A DNA stretch of 5,923 bases from Armatimonadota bacterium. GTDB lineage: Bacteria; Armatimonadota; Zipacnadia; Zipacnadales; UBA11051. The notes beneath the pieces were generated by a model that was not told the DNA's origin, searched no databases, and worked only from the letters and a program-made list of their open reading frames with translations. A program made the translations under genes and the position numbers. The stretch covers positions 1 through 5,923 of the forward strand of contig JAUWOG010000162.1 of NCBI GenBank assembly GCA_030612305.1, read 5' to 3'. Shown in pieces: positions 1 to 5,534 of the stretch (the stretch's first letter is position 1; every line of letters begins with the position of its first letter).

Positions 1-784
1 CCTCGGCAACCACTACGCGCCCCGTCTTGTTCACGCTCTCCGTGACGGTGGCTGCATCCAGCGGCGCGATCGTGCGCAGGTCCATCACTTCGGCGCTGAC
101 ACCATGCTCGGCGAGTGCCTCCGCAGCCTTGAGAGCTTCGGCAGCCATGCGGCTGTACGCGACAATCGTCACATCATCGCCCTCACTGACCACGGCTGCT
201 TTCCCGATGGGCGTGGTATAGTCATCTGCCGGGACGGGCCCTGTCGTCGCATAGAGCAGCTTGCTCTCGATGAAGATGACGGGGTCATCACAGCGGATCG
301 CGCTCTTGAGCAGTCCCTTCGCATCTGCCGGCGTGGATGGCGCAAGGACAACAAGGCCCGGAGTGGCGGCGAAATATCGTTCCAGGCTTTGCGAGTGTGT
401 CGGCCCATAGCCACGGCCCGCACCGGCCGGACAGCGAATCGTCAGCGGCACACTGCATTGCGCGCCGAACTGGTACCGGAACTTGGCCGCATGATTGATG
501 ATCTGGTCCATCGCCAGAGTGATGAAGTCCATGAACATTATCTCGACAACGGGACGCAGGCCGGTGATCGCCGCGCCGATCGCCACACCGACGAAGCCGT
601 TCTCCGATATCGGCGTATTGCGCACTCGTTGCTTGCCGAACCTCTCGACGATGCCCGCCGTCAGCTTAAACGCGCCGCCGTACTCAGCAATATCCTCGCC
701 GAGCAGGATGACGTTCTCATCGCGCTCCATCTCCTCTTCGAGCGCCTGCCTGATGGCGTGCGAATAGTAGATATCTTCGCTCAT
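1..784 (-). CDS. 2-oxoacid dehydrogenase E1 component, beta subunit (partial, C-terminus off the left edge)
   Basis: Beta subunit of a thiamine-diphosphate E1 of the pyruvate / branched-chain / acetoin dehydrogenase type, which with E1 alpha decarboxylates a 2-oxoacid (or cleaves acetoin) and passes the acyl group to a lipoyl E2 in the cytoplasm. The first 261 codons are present. About 65 residues are probably missing, given the usual length near 325. Visible landmarks are GED at 29-31, TPISENGFVG at 57-66 with Glu61 at the position of the cofactor-activating glutamate, MDQIINHAAK at 92-101, THSQS at 129-133 with the conserved His130, and the start of the transketolase C-terminal domain from about residue 190. 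The ATG at 784 has AGGAG (789-793) four bases upstream. It lies 69 bp downstream of the aldehyde dehydrogenase on the same strand, so co-transcription is likely. No E1 alpha precedes it. Whether the substrate is pyruvate, a branched-chain oxoacid or acetoin cannot be read from this fragment. Confidence 0.93.
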   Translation of the reverse strand, partial: MSEDIYYSHAIRQALEEEMERDENVILLGEDIAEYGGAFKLTAGIVERFGKQRVRNTPISENGFVGVAIGAAITGLRPVVEIMFMDFITLAMDQIINHAAKFRYQFGAQCSVPLTIRCPAGAGRGYGPTHSQSLERYFAATPGLVVLAPSTPADAKGLLKSAIRCDDPVIFIESKLLYATTGPVPADDYTTPIGKAAVVSEGDDVTIVAYSRMAAEALKAAEALAEHGVSAEVMDLRTIAPLDAATVTESVNKTGRVVVAE

Positions 785-846
785 TTCACTCCTGCCTGCT
801 TCTCCCTCGCCATCGCGTTCGGTCGAGTGCCGTGTCCCCTCTCCGG

Positions 847-861
847 AGACATATCATGTCT
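847..861. repeat. Short perfect inverted repeat over the aldehyde dehydrogenase stop codon
   Basis: AGACAT (847-852) and ATGTCT (856-861) are perfect complements separated by three bases, so a 6-bp hairpin could form across the aldehyde dehydrogenase stop codon (854-856) in the leftward transcript. No T-run follows on the minus strand, so it is not an intrinsic terminator. It may be chance or may affect stability between the two cistrons. Confidence 0.35.
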
Positions 862-2257
862 GCATCGTAACAACCTTGTGCTCGGTCATGGCGTCCATGG
901 CGTACTTGATGCCTTCGCGCCCGATGCCGCTGCGCTTGACGCCGCCATAGGGCATGATGTCGGCGCGCCAGGTGGACGCTTCGTTGACAAACACGGAGCC
1001 CTGTTGCGCTCCCCGCACGAAAGCAAGCGCCTCGCCCAGCGCACTCGTGAATATGCCGCTGTTGAGTCCGTAGCGGCACATGTTGGTGAGCCTGATGGCC
1101 TCATCCACATCGCCGATGGGGATGATTGAGACAACCGGCCCGAAGACCTCGTCCTTGAAGAGTTTCATCTCGGGCGTGACGCCGGTCATGACGGTGGGGG
1201 CAAAGAGGTTCGCCTCACGCCTCCCGCCGGTGACGATCTCCGCGCCCTCTTCGACGGCCTCTGCTATCCATGCGTCGAGACGCTCGGCGGCGGCCTCATC
1301 CAGCACCGGCCCCATGTCGGTATCTTCTCTGCGCGGATCTCCGACCTTGAGACCCTCCGCCCGCTCGACGAACTGCTCCAGGTAGCTGTCATAGACATCC
1401 TGATGAACGAAGATCTTCTGCACGTGTATGCACATCTGCCCGGCCACAGCGTATCCGCCCCGCACACACGCACTGAGAGCGGCGTCAATATCCGCGCTGG
1501 ACATCACCGTCACCGACGATGCGCTGCCACATTCGAGCAGCAGCTTCTTCATCCCCGCCGCCCTTGCCACAATTTCGCCGGTGCGGTCGCTGCCTCCGAA
1601 TGCCACGACGCGCACCCGGTCATCCCGCACCAGAGCATCCCCGACCTCGACGCCTCCGGGGATCGTGTTGACTGCGCCCGGCGGGAAGCCCGCGTCATTG
1701 AGCAGTTGCGCGAACATTGACGCGGCAATGGGGGCTTGAGGAGGGGGCTTCAGCACTACGGTATTGCCTGCCGCCAGCGCCGGCCCGAGCTTGTGTGCCG
1801 TCAGCACGCACGGGAAGTTGAACGGCACGATAGCCGCGACGACGCCGGCCGGCACGCGCATCGTGAAGCCGATCTTGCCGGCTCCGTTCGAGGCCCCGTC
1901 CAGCGGTAGTTGCTCTCCCGCGAACCGCTTGGTTTCCTCGGACGAAAGCTGAATCACTTCTGTGGCCCGCTTCACTTCACCCCGCGCCTCGCGGATGGTC
2001 TTGCCGACCTCCTGGCAGATCATCGTGGCGAATTCCTCCGCCCGCCGACTCAGTTCCTCGTATGCCGAAAACAGTATCCGGCTCCGCTCGTACGCTGACA
2101 CCTCCGCCATTGCCTCAAGCGCATCAGATGCCGCCTCGACGGCACGCGCTACATACTCCGGGCTTCCCTCCGTAGTCGTGTCTATGACGCTCTGGTCGAA
2201 CGGGTTGGTGACCTCGACGATGGCACCGCCGACGATTTTCTCTCCATTGATGAGCAT
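854..2257 (-). CDS. NAD(P)-dependent aldehyde dehydrogenase family protein
   Basis: Cytoplasmic enzyme of 467 residues that would oxidise an aldehyde to an acid with NAD(P)+. Motifs in order: PFNFP at 145-149 with the oxyanion-hole Asn147, the cofactor-binding KPPPQAP at 170-176, a Rossmann-type FGGSDRTG at 220-227, general base Glu242, nucleophile Cys276 in AGQMC, DEVFGP at 369-374 with ribose-binding Glu370, and the C-terminal PYGGVKRSGIGREG at 436-449. Overall it resembles the lactaldehyde / phosphonoacetaldehyde / non-phosphorylating glyceraldehyde-3-phosphate dehydrogenase branch, but the substrate is not determined. The usual ELGG around the catalytic glutamate reads ECGS here. The ATG at 2257 is preferred over an in-frame GTG 17 codons upstream (2308), because AAGGG (2266-2270) sits 8 bases before it and the family's N-terminal LINGE pattern starts there. 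It is probably the first gene of a leftward unit with the E1 beta gene. Confidence 0.93.
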   Translation of the reverse strand: MLINGEKIVGGAIVEVTNPFDQSVIDTTTEGSPEYVARAVEAASDALEAMAEVSAYERSRILFSAYEELSRRAEEFATMICQEVGKTIREARGEVKRATEVIQLSSEETKRFAGEQLPLDGASNGAGKIGFTMRVPAGVVAAIVPFNFPCVLTAHKLGPALAAGNTVVLKPPPQAPIAASMFAQLLNDAGFPPGAVNTIPGGVEVGDALVRDDRVRVVAFGGSDRTGEIVARAAGMKKLLLECGSASSVTVMSSADIDAALSACVRGGYAVAGQMCIHVQKIFVHQDVYDSYLEQFVERAEGLKVGDPRREDTDMGPVLDEAAAERLDAWIAEAVEEGAEIVTGGRREANLFAPTVMTGVTPEMKLFKDEVFGPVVSIIPIGDVDEAIRLTNMCRYGLNSGIFTSALGEALAFVRGAQQGSVFVNEASTWRADIMPYGGVKRSGIGREGIKYAMDAMTEHKVVTMQT

Positions 2258-2346
2258 TTCGGTTTCCCTTGCATGGACGTGTTTGCTTGGCGCATGGCCG
2301 GCTCTCACACGGCCTCACAGTATGGTTCACCGCCGCACCACGCAGA

Positions 2347-2357
2347 CCTCCTGGAGG
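2347..2357. repeat. Perfect odd palindrome, possible operator
   Basis: CCTCC-T-GGAGG is a perfect inverted repeat with a one-base centre. It lies 24 bp upstream of the -35 element of the rightward promoter and about 90 bp upstream of the aldehyde dehydrogenase start. The position suits a regulator serving both directions, but the arms are short and the element is single. It also looks like a ribosome binding site on either strand, with no start codon suitably placed to use it. Confidence 0.25.
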
Positions 2358-2381
2358 ACCTTTCAAACCGCTTGCCTGAAG

Positions 2382-2410
2382 TTGCATTGTGGCGCAGAGT
2401 CTGATATATT
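2382..2410 (+). promoter_or_regulatory. Sigma-70-type extended -10 promoter for the oxidoreductase gene
   Basis: The -10 element TATATT (2405-2410) matches the consensus at five of six bases and is preceded by TGA (2402-2404), giving an extended -10. TTGCAT (2382-2387) lies 17 bp upstream as a weak -35 with TTG conserved. Transcription would start near 2417 and leave a leader of about 92 bases before the oxidoreductase ATG. This is the most AT-rich patch of the intergenic region. Confidence 0.6.
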
Positions 2411-2492
2411 AGTATTCCAGTTCGAGCGGCGAATTGAGCAGGCCGGCACTGGGTTCGTACCCGATTGCAGGCGAATTCTGCCCTGATATGAT

Positions 2493-2498
2493 AGGAGG
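2493..2498 (+). promoter_or_regulatory. Ribosome binding site that sets the oxidoreductase start
   Basis: AGGAGG is a full anti-Shine-Dalgarno match ten bases before the ATG at 2509. It rules against longer in-frame starts at 2434 and 2488, which would place this site inside the coding sequence. An out-of-frame ATG at 2502, only three bases from the site, opens a five-codon frame (MSYGQ) ending at 2519 across the true start. Confidence 0.7.
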
Positions 2499-2508
2499 AA
2501 TATGTCTT

Positions 2509-3549
2509 ATGGCCAGTGACAATATCCATGGCTTCGGCGTCGTCGGATGCGGCGTCATCTCTGACACACACATTGATGCGATAAATGCTCTGCCAAACGG
2601 CCGCACGGTGGCCGTCTGTGATAAGGTTGAGGCTGCGGCGAAGGCCAAGGCCGAGCAATACGATTGCGACTACTACACCGACCTCGCCGAGATGCTCCAG
2701 GACGACCGCGTCGAGGTGTGCAACATCGTCGTCCCCAGCGGCATCCACGCGCAGTTGGGCATTCAGTGTGCCGAGGCCGGTCGCCATGTCATCTGCACCA
2801 AGCCCATAGACGTGACGCTCGAGAAGATTGATGCACTGATTGATGCCTGCGAGGCCAATGGAGTGAAGCTCGGCGCAACACACCAGTTCCGAGGCTACAC
2901 GATATACAAGCGCATCAAGGCAGCCGCCGACAGCGGCAAGCTCGGCAAGCTGCTCTACGGTAACGCGATGGTCCCCTGGTATCGAAGCGACGAGTACTAC
3001 GGTGACGGCTGGCATGGCACCATCAAGCTTGATGGCGGCGGCGCGCTGATGAACCAGTCAATCCACTACGTGGACCTGCTGCTGTGGATCATGGGAGACG
3101 TCGCGAAGCTGGCCGGATTCGCCGACGCTCTGGCCCATGACACGATCGAGGTCGAGGACTGCGCTACGGCGACGCTGAAATTCACATCGGGGGCCCAGGG
3201 CATGATCCAGGGCACCACCTGCACGTACCAGGGCCGGCCCACCGTCCTCGAGATACATGGCACGAAGGGCAACGTCGTCGTAGTCGGCGACGATCTGAAG
3301 CTCTGGGAGGTCGAGGGCGACGAGACCGAGTTCAACCCGGAGGCCGGCCAGACCGGGGGCGCTGCCGATCCCAAGCTCGGCATGATGGGTGAAGCCGTCC
3401 AGGCTCACACCGAGCAGATCGCCGACCTCCTCGCCGCCATCGAGGAGGACCGCGACCCAGTCCTCTCCGGTCGTGAAGCGCGGCGTGCCGTCGAGCTCAT
3501 TCTGAGCATCTATGAATCATCCGCCACGGGCCGGATGATCGAGCTATAG
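2509..3549 (+). CDS. Gfo/Idh/MocA family NAD(P)-dependent oxidoreductase
   Basis: Cytoplasmic dehydrogenase of 346 residues, normal for this family, whose members oxidise or reduce a hydroxyl of sugars, cyclitols or their derivatives. The N-terminal Rossmann domain (about 1-122) has the dinucleotide loop GCGVIS at 13-18, preceded by a hydrophobic strand. CTKP at 96-99 carries the conserved Lys98. The C-terminal alpha/beta domain contains GGGALMNQSIHYVDLLLW at 176-193, where His186 occupies the family's catalytic histidine position. Four residues earlier, the aspartate of inositol dehydrogenase is replaced by Asn182, a variant I recall from several other subgroups, including WlbA-like enzymes. 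The ATG at 2509 is chosen for its AGGAGG at 2493-2498. The gene has its own promoter and a strong terminator downstream, so it may be largely monocistronic. It is divergent from the aldehyde dehydrogenase. The substrate cannot be assigned from sequence. Confidence 0.94.
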   Translation: MASDNIHGFGVVGCGVISDTHIDAINALPNGRTVAVCDKVEAAAKAKAEQYDCDYYTDLAEMLQDDRVEVCNIVVPSGIHAQLGIQCAEAGRHVICTKPIDVTLEKIDALIDACEANGVKLGATHQFRGYTIYKRIKAAADSGKLGKLLYGNAMVPWYRSDEYYGDGWHGTIKLDGGGALMNQSIHYVDLLLWIMGDVAKLAGFADALAHDTIEVEDCATATLKFTSGAQGMIQGTTCTYQGRPTVLEIHGTKGNVVVVGDDLKLWEVEGDETEFNPEAGQTGGAADPKLGMMGEAVQAHTEQIADLLAAIEEDRDPVLSGREARRAVELILSIYESSATGRMIEL

Positions 3550-3563
3550 AGAGAGAGGCGTGG

Positions 3564-3580
3564 GGCGTGGAGACCACGTC
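3564..3580 (+). repeat. Short hairpin after the oxidoreductase stop
   Basis: GGCGTGG (3564-3570) pairs with CCACGTC (3574-3580) around an AGA loop, with six Watson-Crick pairs and one G·U pair. It lies 15 bases after the stop codon and 22 bases before the larger terminator hairpin. No T-run follows, so it may assist mRNA 3' stability rather than terminate on its own. Confidence 0.35.
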
Positions 3581-3601
3581 AATTCGCCGGATACATTGCA
3601 G

Positions 3602-3634
3602 CAACGTCATCCTCATCGAGGGTGACGTTGTTTT
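3602..3634 (+). terminator. Rho-independent terminator after the oxidoreductase gene
   Basis: A 13-bp stem pairs 3602-3614 with 3618-3630 around a three-base ATC loop, with a single T·G wobble at 3610/3622. It is followed immediately by TTTT (3631-3634). The T-run is short but the stem is long and nearly perfect. The T-run is on the plus strand only, so it should stop rightward transcription 53 bases past the oxidoreductase stop codon. Confidence 0.8.
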
Positions 3635-3742
3635 CTGATATCTGTTGGAGGTCCGGCGCTTCACTCCGGCGAAGAAGCGCGCGTGCAAGAGACTGCCAGG
3701 GGCTGCTGACGTCGGCGGCCACAAACGATAGGGATGGAAGCA
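3635..3742 (+). promoter_or_regulatory. Leader region of the creatininase-family gene
   Basis: These 108 bp lie between the terminator and the next start. They must hold a promoter if the terminator is efficient, yet no good -35/-10 pair is visible. They contain a perfect 7-bp inverted repeat, GCGCTTC (3656-3662) with GAAGCGC (3674-3680), and a 7-bp direct repeat TCCGGCG at 3652-3658 and 3665-3671. AGGGA (3730-3734) serves as a weak ribosome binding site for the ATG at 3743. Confidence 0.4.
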
Positions 3743-4531
3743 ATGGGCAACGCAAAGATCTGGCAGAAGATGACCGTCAAACAGATACGCGAGGCATTGA
3801 CTCAAATGCCGACCGTGCTGATACCCATCGGCTGCACCGAGCAGCACGGCTATCACATGACCACCGACGTGGACAATCACAACGCCTGGGAGGTCTGCGT
3901 GCGAGCCGCCGATGAGACCGGCGCGTTCGTCGCGCCGCTGCTGCCCTACAGCTTCTCCGGCGGCGAGCTTCCCGGCACGCTCAATATCAGCCTCAACGTT
4001 GTCTCGCTGATGACGACTGAGATACTCCGCTCGCTGGCCTTTCATGGCCTGCGCAACCTCATCGTGCTCCTCGGCCATGGCGGCACTGACAACACCGCTG
4101 CCATCAGGCGCGGCGCGTACCATTTCGTCCGCGACTACCCGGGCTACGCAGACCGCAATGTGGCGGTGCACTGCTTCTGGGAGCTCTGCCCGCTGTTCCT
4201 GGATTCCTTCCGGAAGGAACGCGACTACCACGCCGCGCGCTTCGAGACCTCTCTGATGATGTACTGGAAGCCTGATGAGGTCTTCGCCGACGAGATGCAG
4301 CTTGACAGAGACGACATCGCAGAGATGATGAGAGACGATCCCGACGCCTATCAGGTGTTCGAGAAAGCCGTGGATCACGAGAGCGTCGTCGCGCAGGTCG
4401 CTCAGCATCCCGACATCGAGGTCGGCGTCATGGGCGACCCCTTCAAGGCAGACCCCGAGTTCGGGCAGAGACTCTGCGACGAGGCCGTAGCCAGCGTCGT
4501 GGACCTCATCAACAAGATGGAGGCCGACTGA
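3743..4531 (+). CDS. Creatininase-family metal-dependent amidohydrolase
   Basis: Protein of 262 residues, close to the family's usual 240-270. Known members hydrolyse cyclic or linear amides (creatinine, a formamide intermediate of riboflavin/F420 synthesis, a mycofactocin peptide) with two divalent metals. Ligand motifs in order: CTEQHG at 31-36 giving Glu33 and His35, Asp44 eleven residues after Glu33 as in creatininase, and GHGGTDN at 111-117 giving His112. HAARFETS at 163-170 matches the family's HAG..ETS motif, with His163 and Glu168. Creatininase itself has a ligand glutamate two residues after the GH histidine; here that residue is Gly114, so creatinine is an unlikely substrate. The ATG at 3743 is preferred because AGGGA lies eight bases before it; an in-frame ATG at 3734 would add three residues. 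The deacetylase gene begins 62 bp downstream without a terminator, so the two are probably co-transcribed. Confidence 0.92.
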   Translation: MGNAKIWQKMTVKQIREALTQMPTVLIPIGCTEQHGYHMTTDVDNHNAWEVCVRAADETGAFVAPLLPYSFSGGELPGTLNISLNVVSLMTTEILRSLAFHGLRNLIVLLGHGGTDNTAAIRRGAYHFVRDYPGYADRNVAVHCFWELCPLFLDSFRKERDYHAARFETSLMMYWKPDEVFADEMQLDRDDIAEMMRDDPDAYQVFEKAVDHESVVAQVAQHPDIEVGVMGDPFKADPEFGQRLCDEAVASVVDLINKMEAD

Positions 4532-4578
4532 CGGCCGGTCTCGTCCTTGTCGCGCCACGCCGACACTACTCAATGAAA

Positions 4579-4583
4579 AGAGG
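4579..4583 (+). promoter_or_regulatory. Ribosome binding site that sets the deacetylase start
   Basis: AGAGG lies ten bases before the ATG at 4594. The alternative in-frame ATG at 4573 has no purine-rich site upstream and would place this site inside the gene. The extra seven residues also precede the predicted first beta strand, so the downstream start is favoured. Confidence 0.55.
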
Positions 4584-4593
4584 TGCCACACCC

Positions 4594-5424
4594 ATGCCTG
4601 ACAGAGCGCTCAGAATCCTCGTCATTGGAGCCCATCCCGACGATTGCGATGTCCGTTTCGGCGGCATGGCGGTGAAGTACCGTGCCCTCGGCCACCACGT
4701 CAAGTTCATCTCCATGACCAATGGCGATACCGGCCACTACTCAATGGGCGGCGGCCCGCTGGCACGCAGACGCTATCAGGAAGCACAGGCCTGCGCCGCG
4801 ATCGCTGACATCGAATACGAAATATACGACATCCACAACGGTGAACTCCAGCCCGACATGCCCACTCGCAAGCAAGTCGTCTGCAGCATCCGCAGCTACA
4901 AGCCTGACCTCGTCGTCTGTCACCGCTCCAATGATTATCATCCTGACCATCGCGCCGTGGGGCGCGTCGTGCAGGACGCAATCCACGCCGTCCGCGTGCC
5001 CAATGTCGCGCCTCTGACCGAGCCGCTCAGGTACTCGCCGGTTATGGCCTACCTCCAGGACCGCTTCACCGAGCCCTCGCCATATCGCGTTGATGTGGCG
5101 GTTGACATTGACGATGTCTTCGAGACCGTCATTGACATGATTGTCTGCCACGAGTCGCAATGGTTCGAGTGGCTGCCTTACGATAGCGGCACCCTTGATG
5201 AGGTCCCGGAAGGCACTGCCGAGCGCCGCGAGTGGTTTGTAGCAAAGATGCGTACTCGCTTCGGAGGCGTTGCGGATCAGGGCCGGGAAAAGCTCATCGA
5301 AACCTACGGCGACGAATGCGGCAAGGCGGTCAAATGCGCCGAAGTCCTGATGCTCTCCGAGTACGGCCGCAGACCCGAGCTGGAGGAGATACCGCAGCTC
5401 TTCCCTTTCCTCCCGCAGAGATAA
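4594..5424 (+). CDS. PIG-L (LmbE-like) family zinc deacetylase
   Basis: Protein of 276 residues from the family that removes N-acetyl or other acyl groups from amino-sugar conjugates (PIG-L, mycothiol MshB, bacillithiol BshB, teicoplanin-pathway deacetylases). A hydrophobic strand at 7-12 leads into AHPDDCD at 13-19. By MshB analogy His14 and Asp17 are metal ligands and Asp16 is the likely general base. HPDH at 116-119 provides the third ligand, His119. A late HESQ at 186-189 matches the family's conserved H-x-SQ segment. The common AHPDDxE ends in Asp19 instead of Glu. No signal peptide or membrane segment is present, so it should act in the cytoplasm on an imported or internally made substrate. 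It lies between the creatininase-family and TIM-barrel genes, 62 and 110 bp away, on the same strand. The substrate is unknown. Confidence 0.93.
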   Translation: MPDRALRILVIGAHPDDCDVRFGGMAVKYRALGHHVKFISMTNGDTGHYSMGGGPLARRRYQEAQACAAIADIEYEIYDIHNGELQPDMPTRKQVVCSIRSYKPDLVVCHRSNDYHPDHRAVGRVVQDAIHAVRVPNVAPLTEPLRYSPVMAYLQDRFTEPSPYRVDVAVDIDDVFETVIDMIVCHESQWFEWLPYDSGTLDEVPEGTAERREWFVAKMRTRFGGVADQGREKLIETYGDECGKAVKCAEVLMLSEYGRRPELEEIPQLFPFLPQR

Positions 5425-5432
5425 TCGCAGCG

Positions 5433-5486
5433 CGGCAGGAATAGTCATTTGCCGTCTCCGCAGGAGGAGAACATGTCCCCCTGCCG
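5433..5486. repeat. Perfect 7-bp inverted repeat in the gap before the TIM-barrel gene
   Basis: CGGCAGG (5433-5439) and CCTGCCG (5480-5486) are exact complements 40 bases apart. Pairing in the mRNA would enclose the ribosome binding site and start codon of the 14-codon frame at 5473. The long loop makes it a weak hairpin, and no T-run follows it. Confidence 0.3.
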
Positions 5487-5517
5487 GAAACAGACACCCG
5501 TTCACAACGCGTCGTAA
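5473..5517 (+). CDS. Possible 14-residue leader peptide or short reading frame
   Basis: The frame encodes MSPCRKQTPVHNAS and stops at TAA (5515-5517). Its support is translational: AGGAGG at 5462-5467 lies five bases before the ATG, a stronger and better-placed site than that of any complete gene in the window. The frame ends 17 bases before the TIM-barrel start, which has its own AGGAG. It could be a leader peptide, a translational-coupling device, or a chance ATG after an old ribosome binding site. The residues show no run of one amino acid of the kind seen in attenuator peptides. I recognise no homologue. Confidence 0.3.
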   Translation: MSPCRKQTPVHNAS

Positions 5518-5534
5518 CATAGGAGACCACAATC

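Larger units (their letters stand above)
2258..2508. promoter_or_regulatory. Divergent intergenic regulatory region
   Basis: These 251 bp separate the starts of the leftward aldehyde dehydrogenase and the rightward oxidoreductase, and they should contain promoters for both directions. A rightward promoter is visible at 2382-2410. On the minus strand I found no -35/-10 pair of comparable quality; the AT-rich patch at 2404-2417 might serve both strands. Small symmetric elements lie at 2296-2314 and 2347-2357, and CTCACA is repeated 10 bp apart at 2304-2309 and 2314-2319. No riboswitch-like structure or convincing additional gene was seen. Confidence 0.6.

Noticed and set aside
104..1129. Long plus-strand open frame of 341 codons
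   Set aside because: It runs antisense to the E1 beta gene and the end of the aldehyde dehydrogenase. Its translation is rich in Arg, His and Ala and shows no family motif, while the minus strand reads as recognisable protein throughout.
854..2257. Assignment of the aldehyde dehydrogenase as IolA (methylmalonate-semialdehyde dehydrogenase)
   Set aside because: The motifs around the nucleophile (AGQMCIHVQ) and the C-terminal GGVKRSGIGREG segment fit the lactaldehyde/GAPN-like branch better, so the parallel with the inositol operon is only at the level of fold classes.
2319..2324. CATACT on the minus strand as a -10 element for the aldehyde dehydrogenase
   Set aside because: It matches the consensus at four of six bases, and no acceptable -35 lies 16-18 bp upstream; the nearest TTGAAA (2361-2366) is 36 bp away.
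2305..3015. Minus-strand open frame of 236 codons across the divergent promoter region
   Set aside because: It overlaps the oxidoreductase Rossmann domain in antisense and would overlap the aldehyde dehydrogenase 5' extension. No convincing ribosome binding site or motif supports it.
3622..3915. Plus-strand GTG-initiated frame of 97 codons before and into the creatininase gene
   Set aside because: It begins inside the terminator stem, has no ribosome binding site, and overlaps the start of a well-supported gene in another frame.
3743..4531. Assignment of the hydrolase as a true creatininase
   Set aside because: The ligand glutamate of creatininase after the GH motif is replaced by glycine, and no creatine or sarcosine pathway genes are nearby, so only the family name is justified.
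3497..4591. Long minus-strand open frame of 364 codons
   Set aside because: It is antisense to the whole creatininase-family gene and the intergenic terminator region. Its length reflects GC-rich codon use in the opposite gene, and it has no recognisable domain.
4741..5532. Minus-strand open frame of 263 codons opposite the deacetylase
   Set aside because: It is a shadow of the PIG-L gene, whose metal-binding motifs AHPDD and HPDH establish the plus strand as coding.
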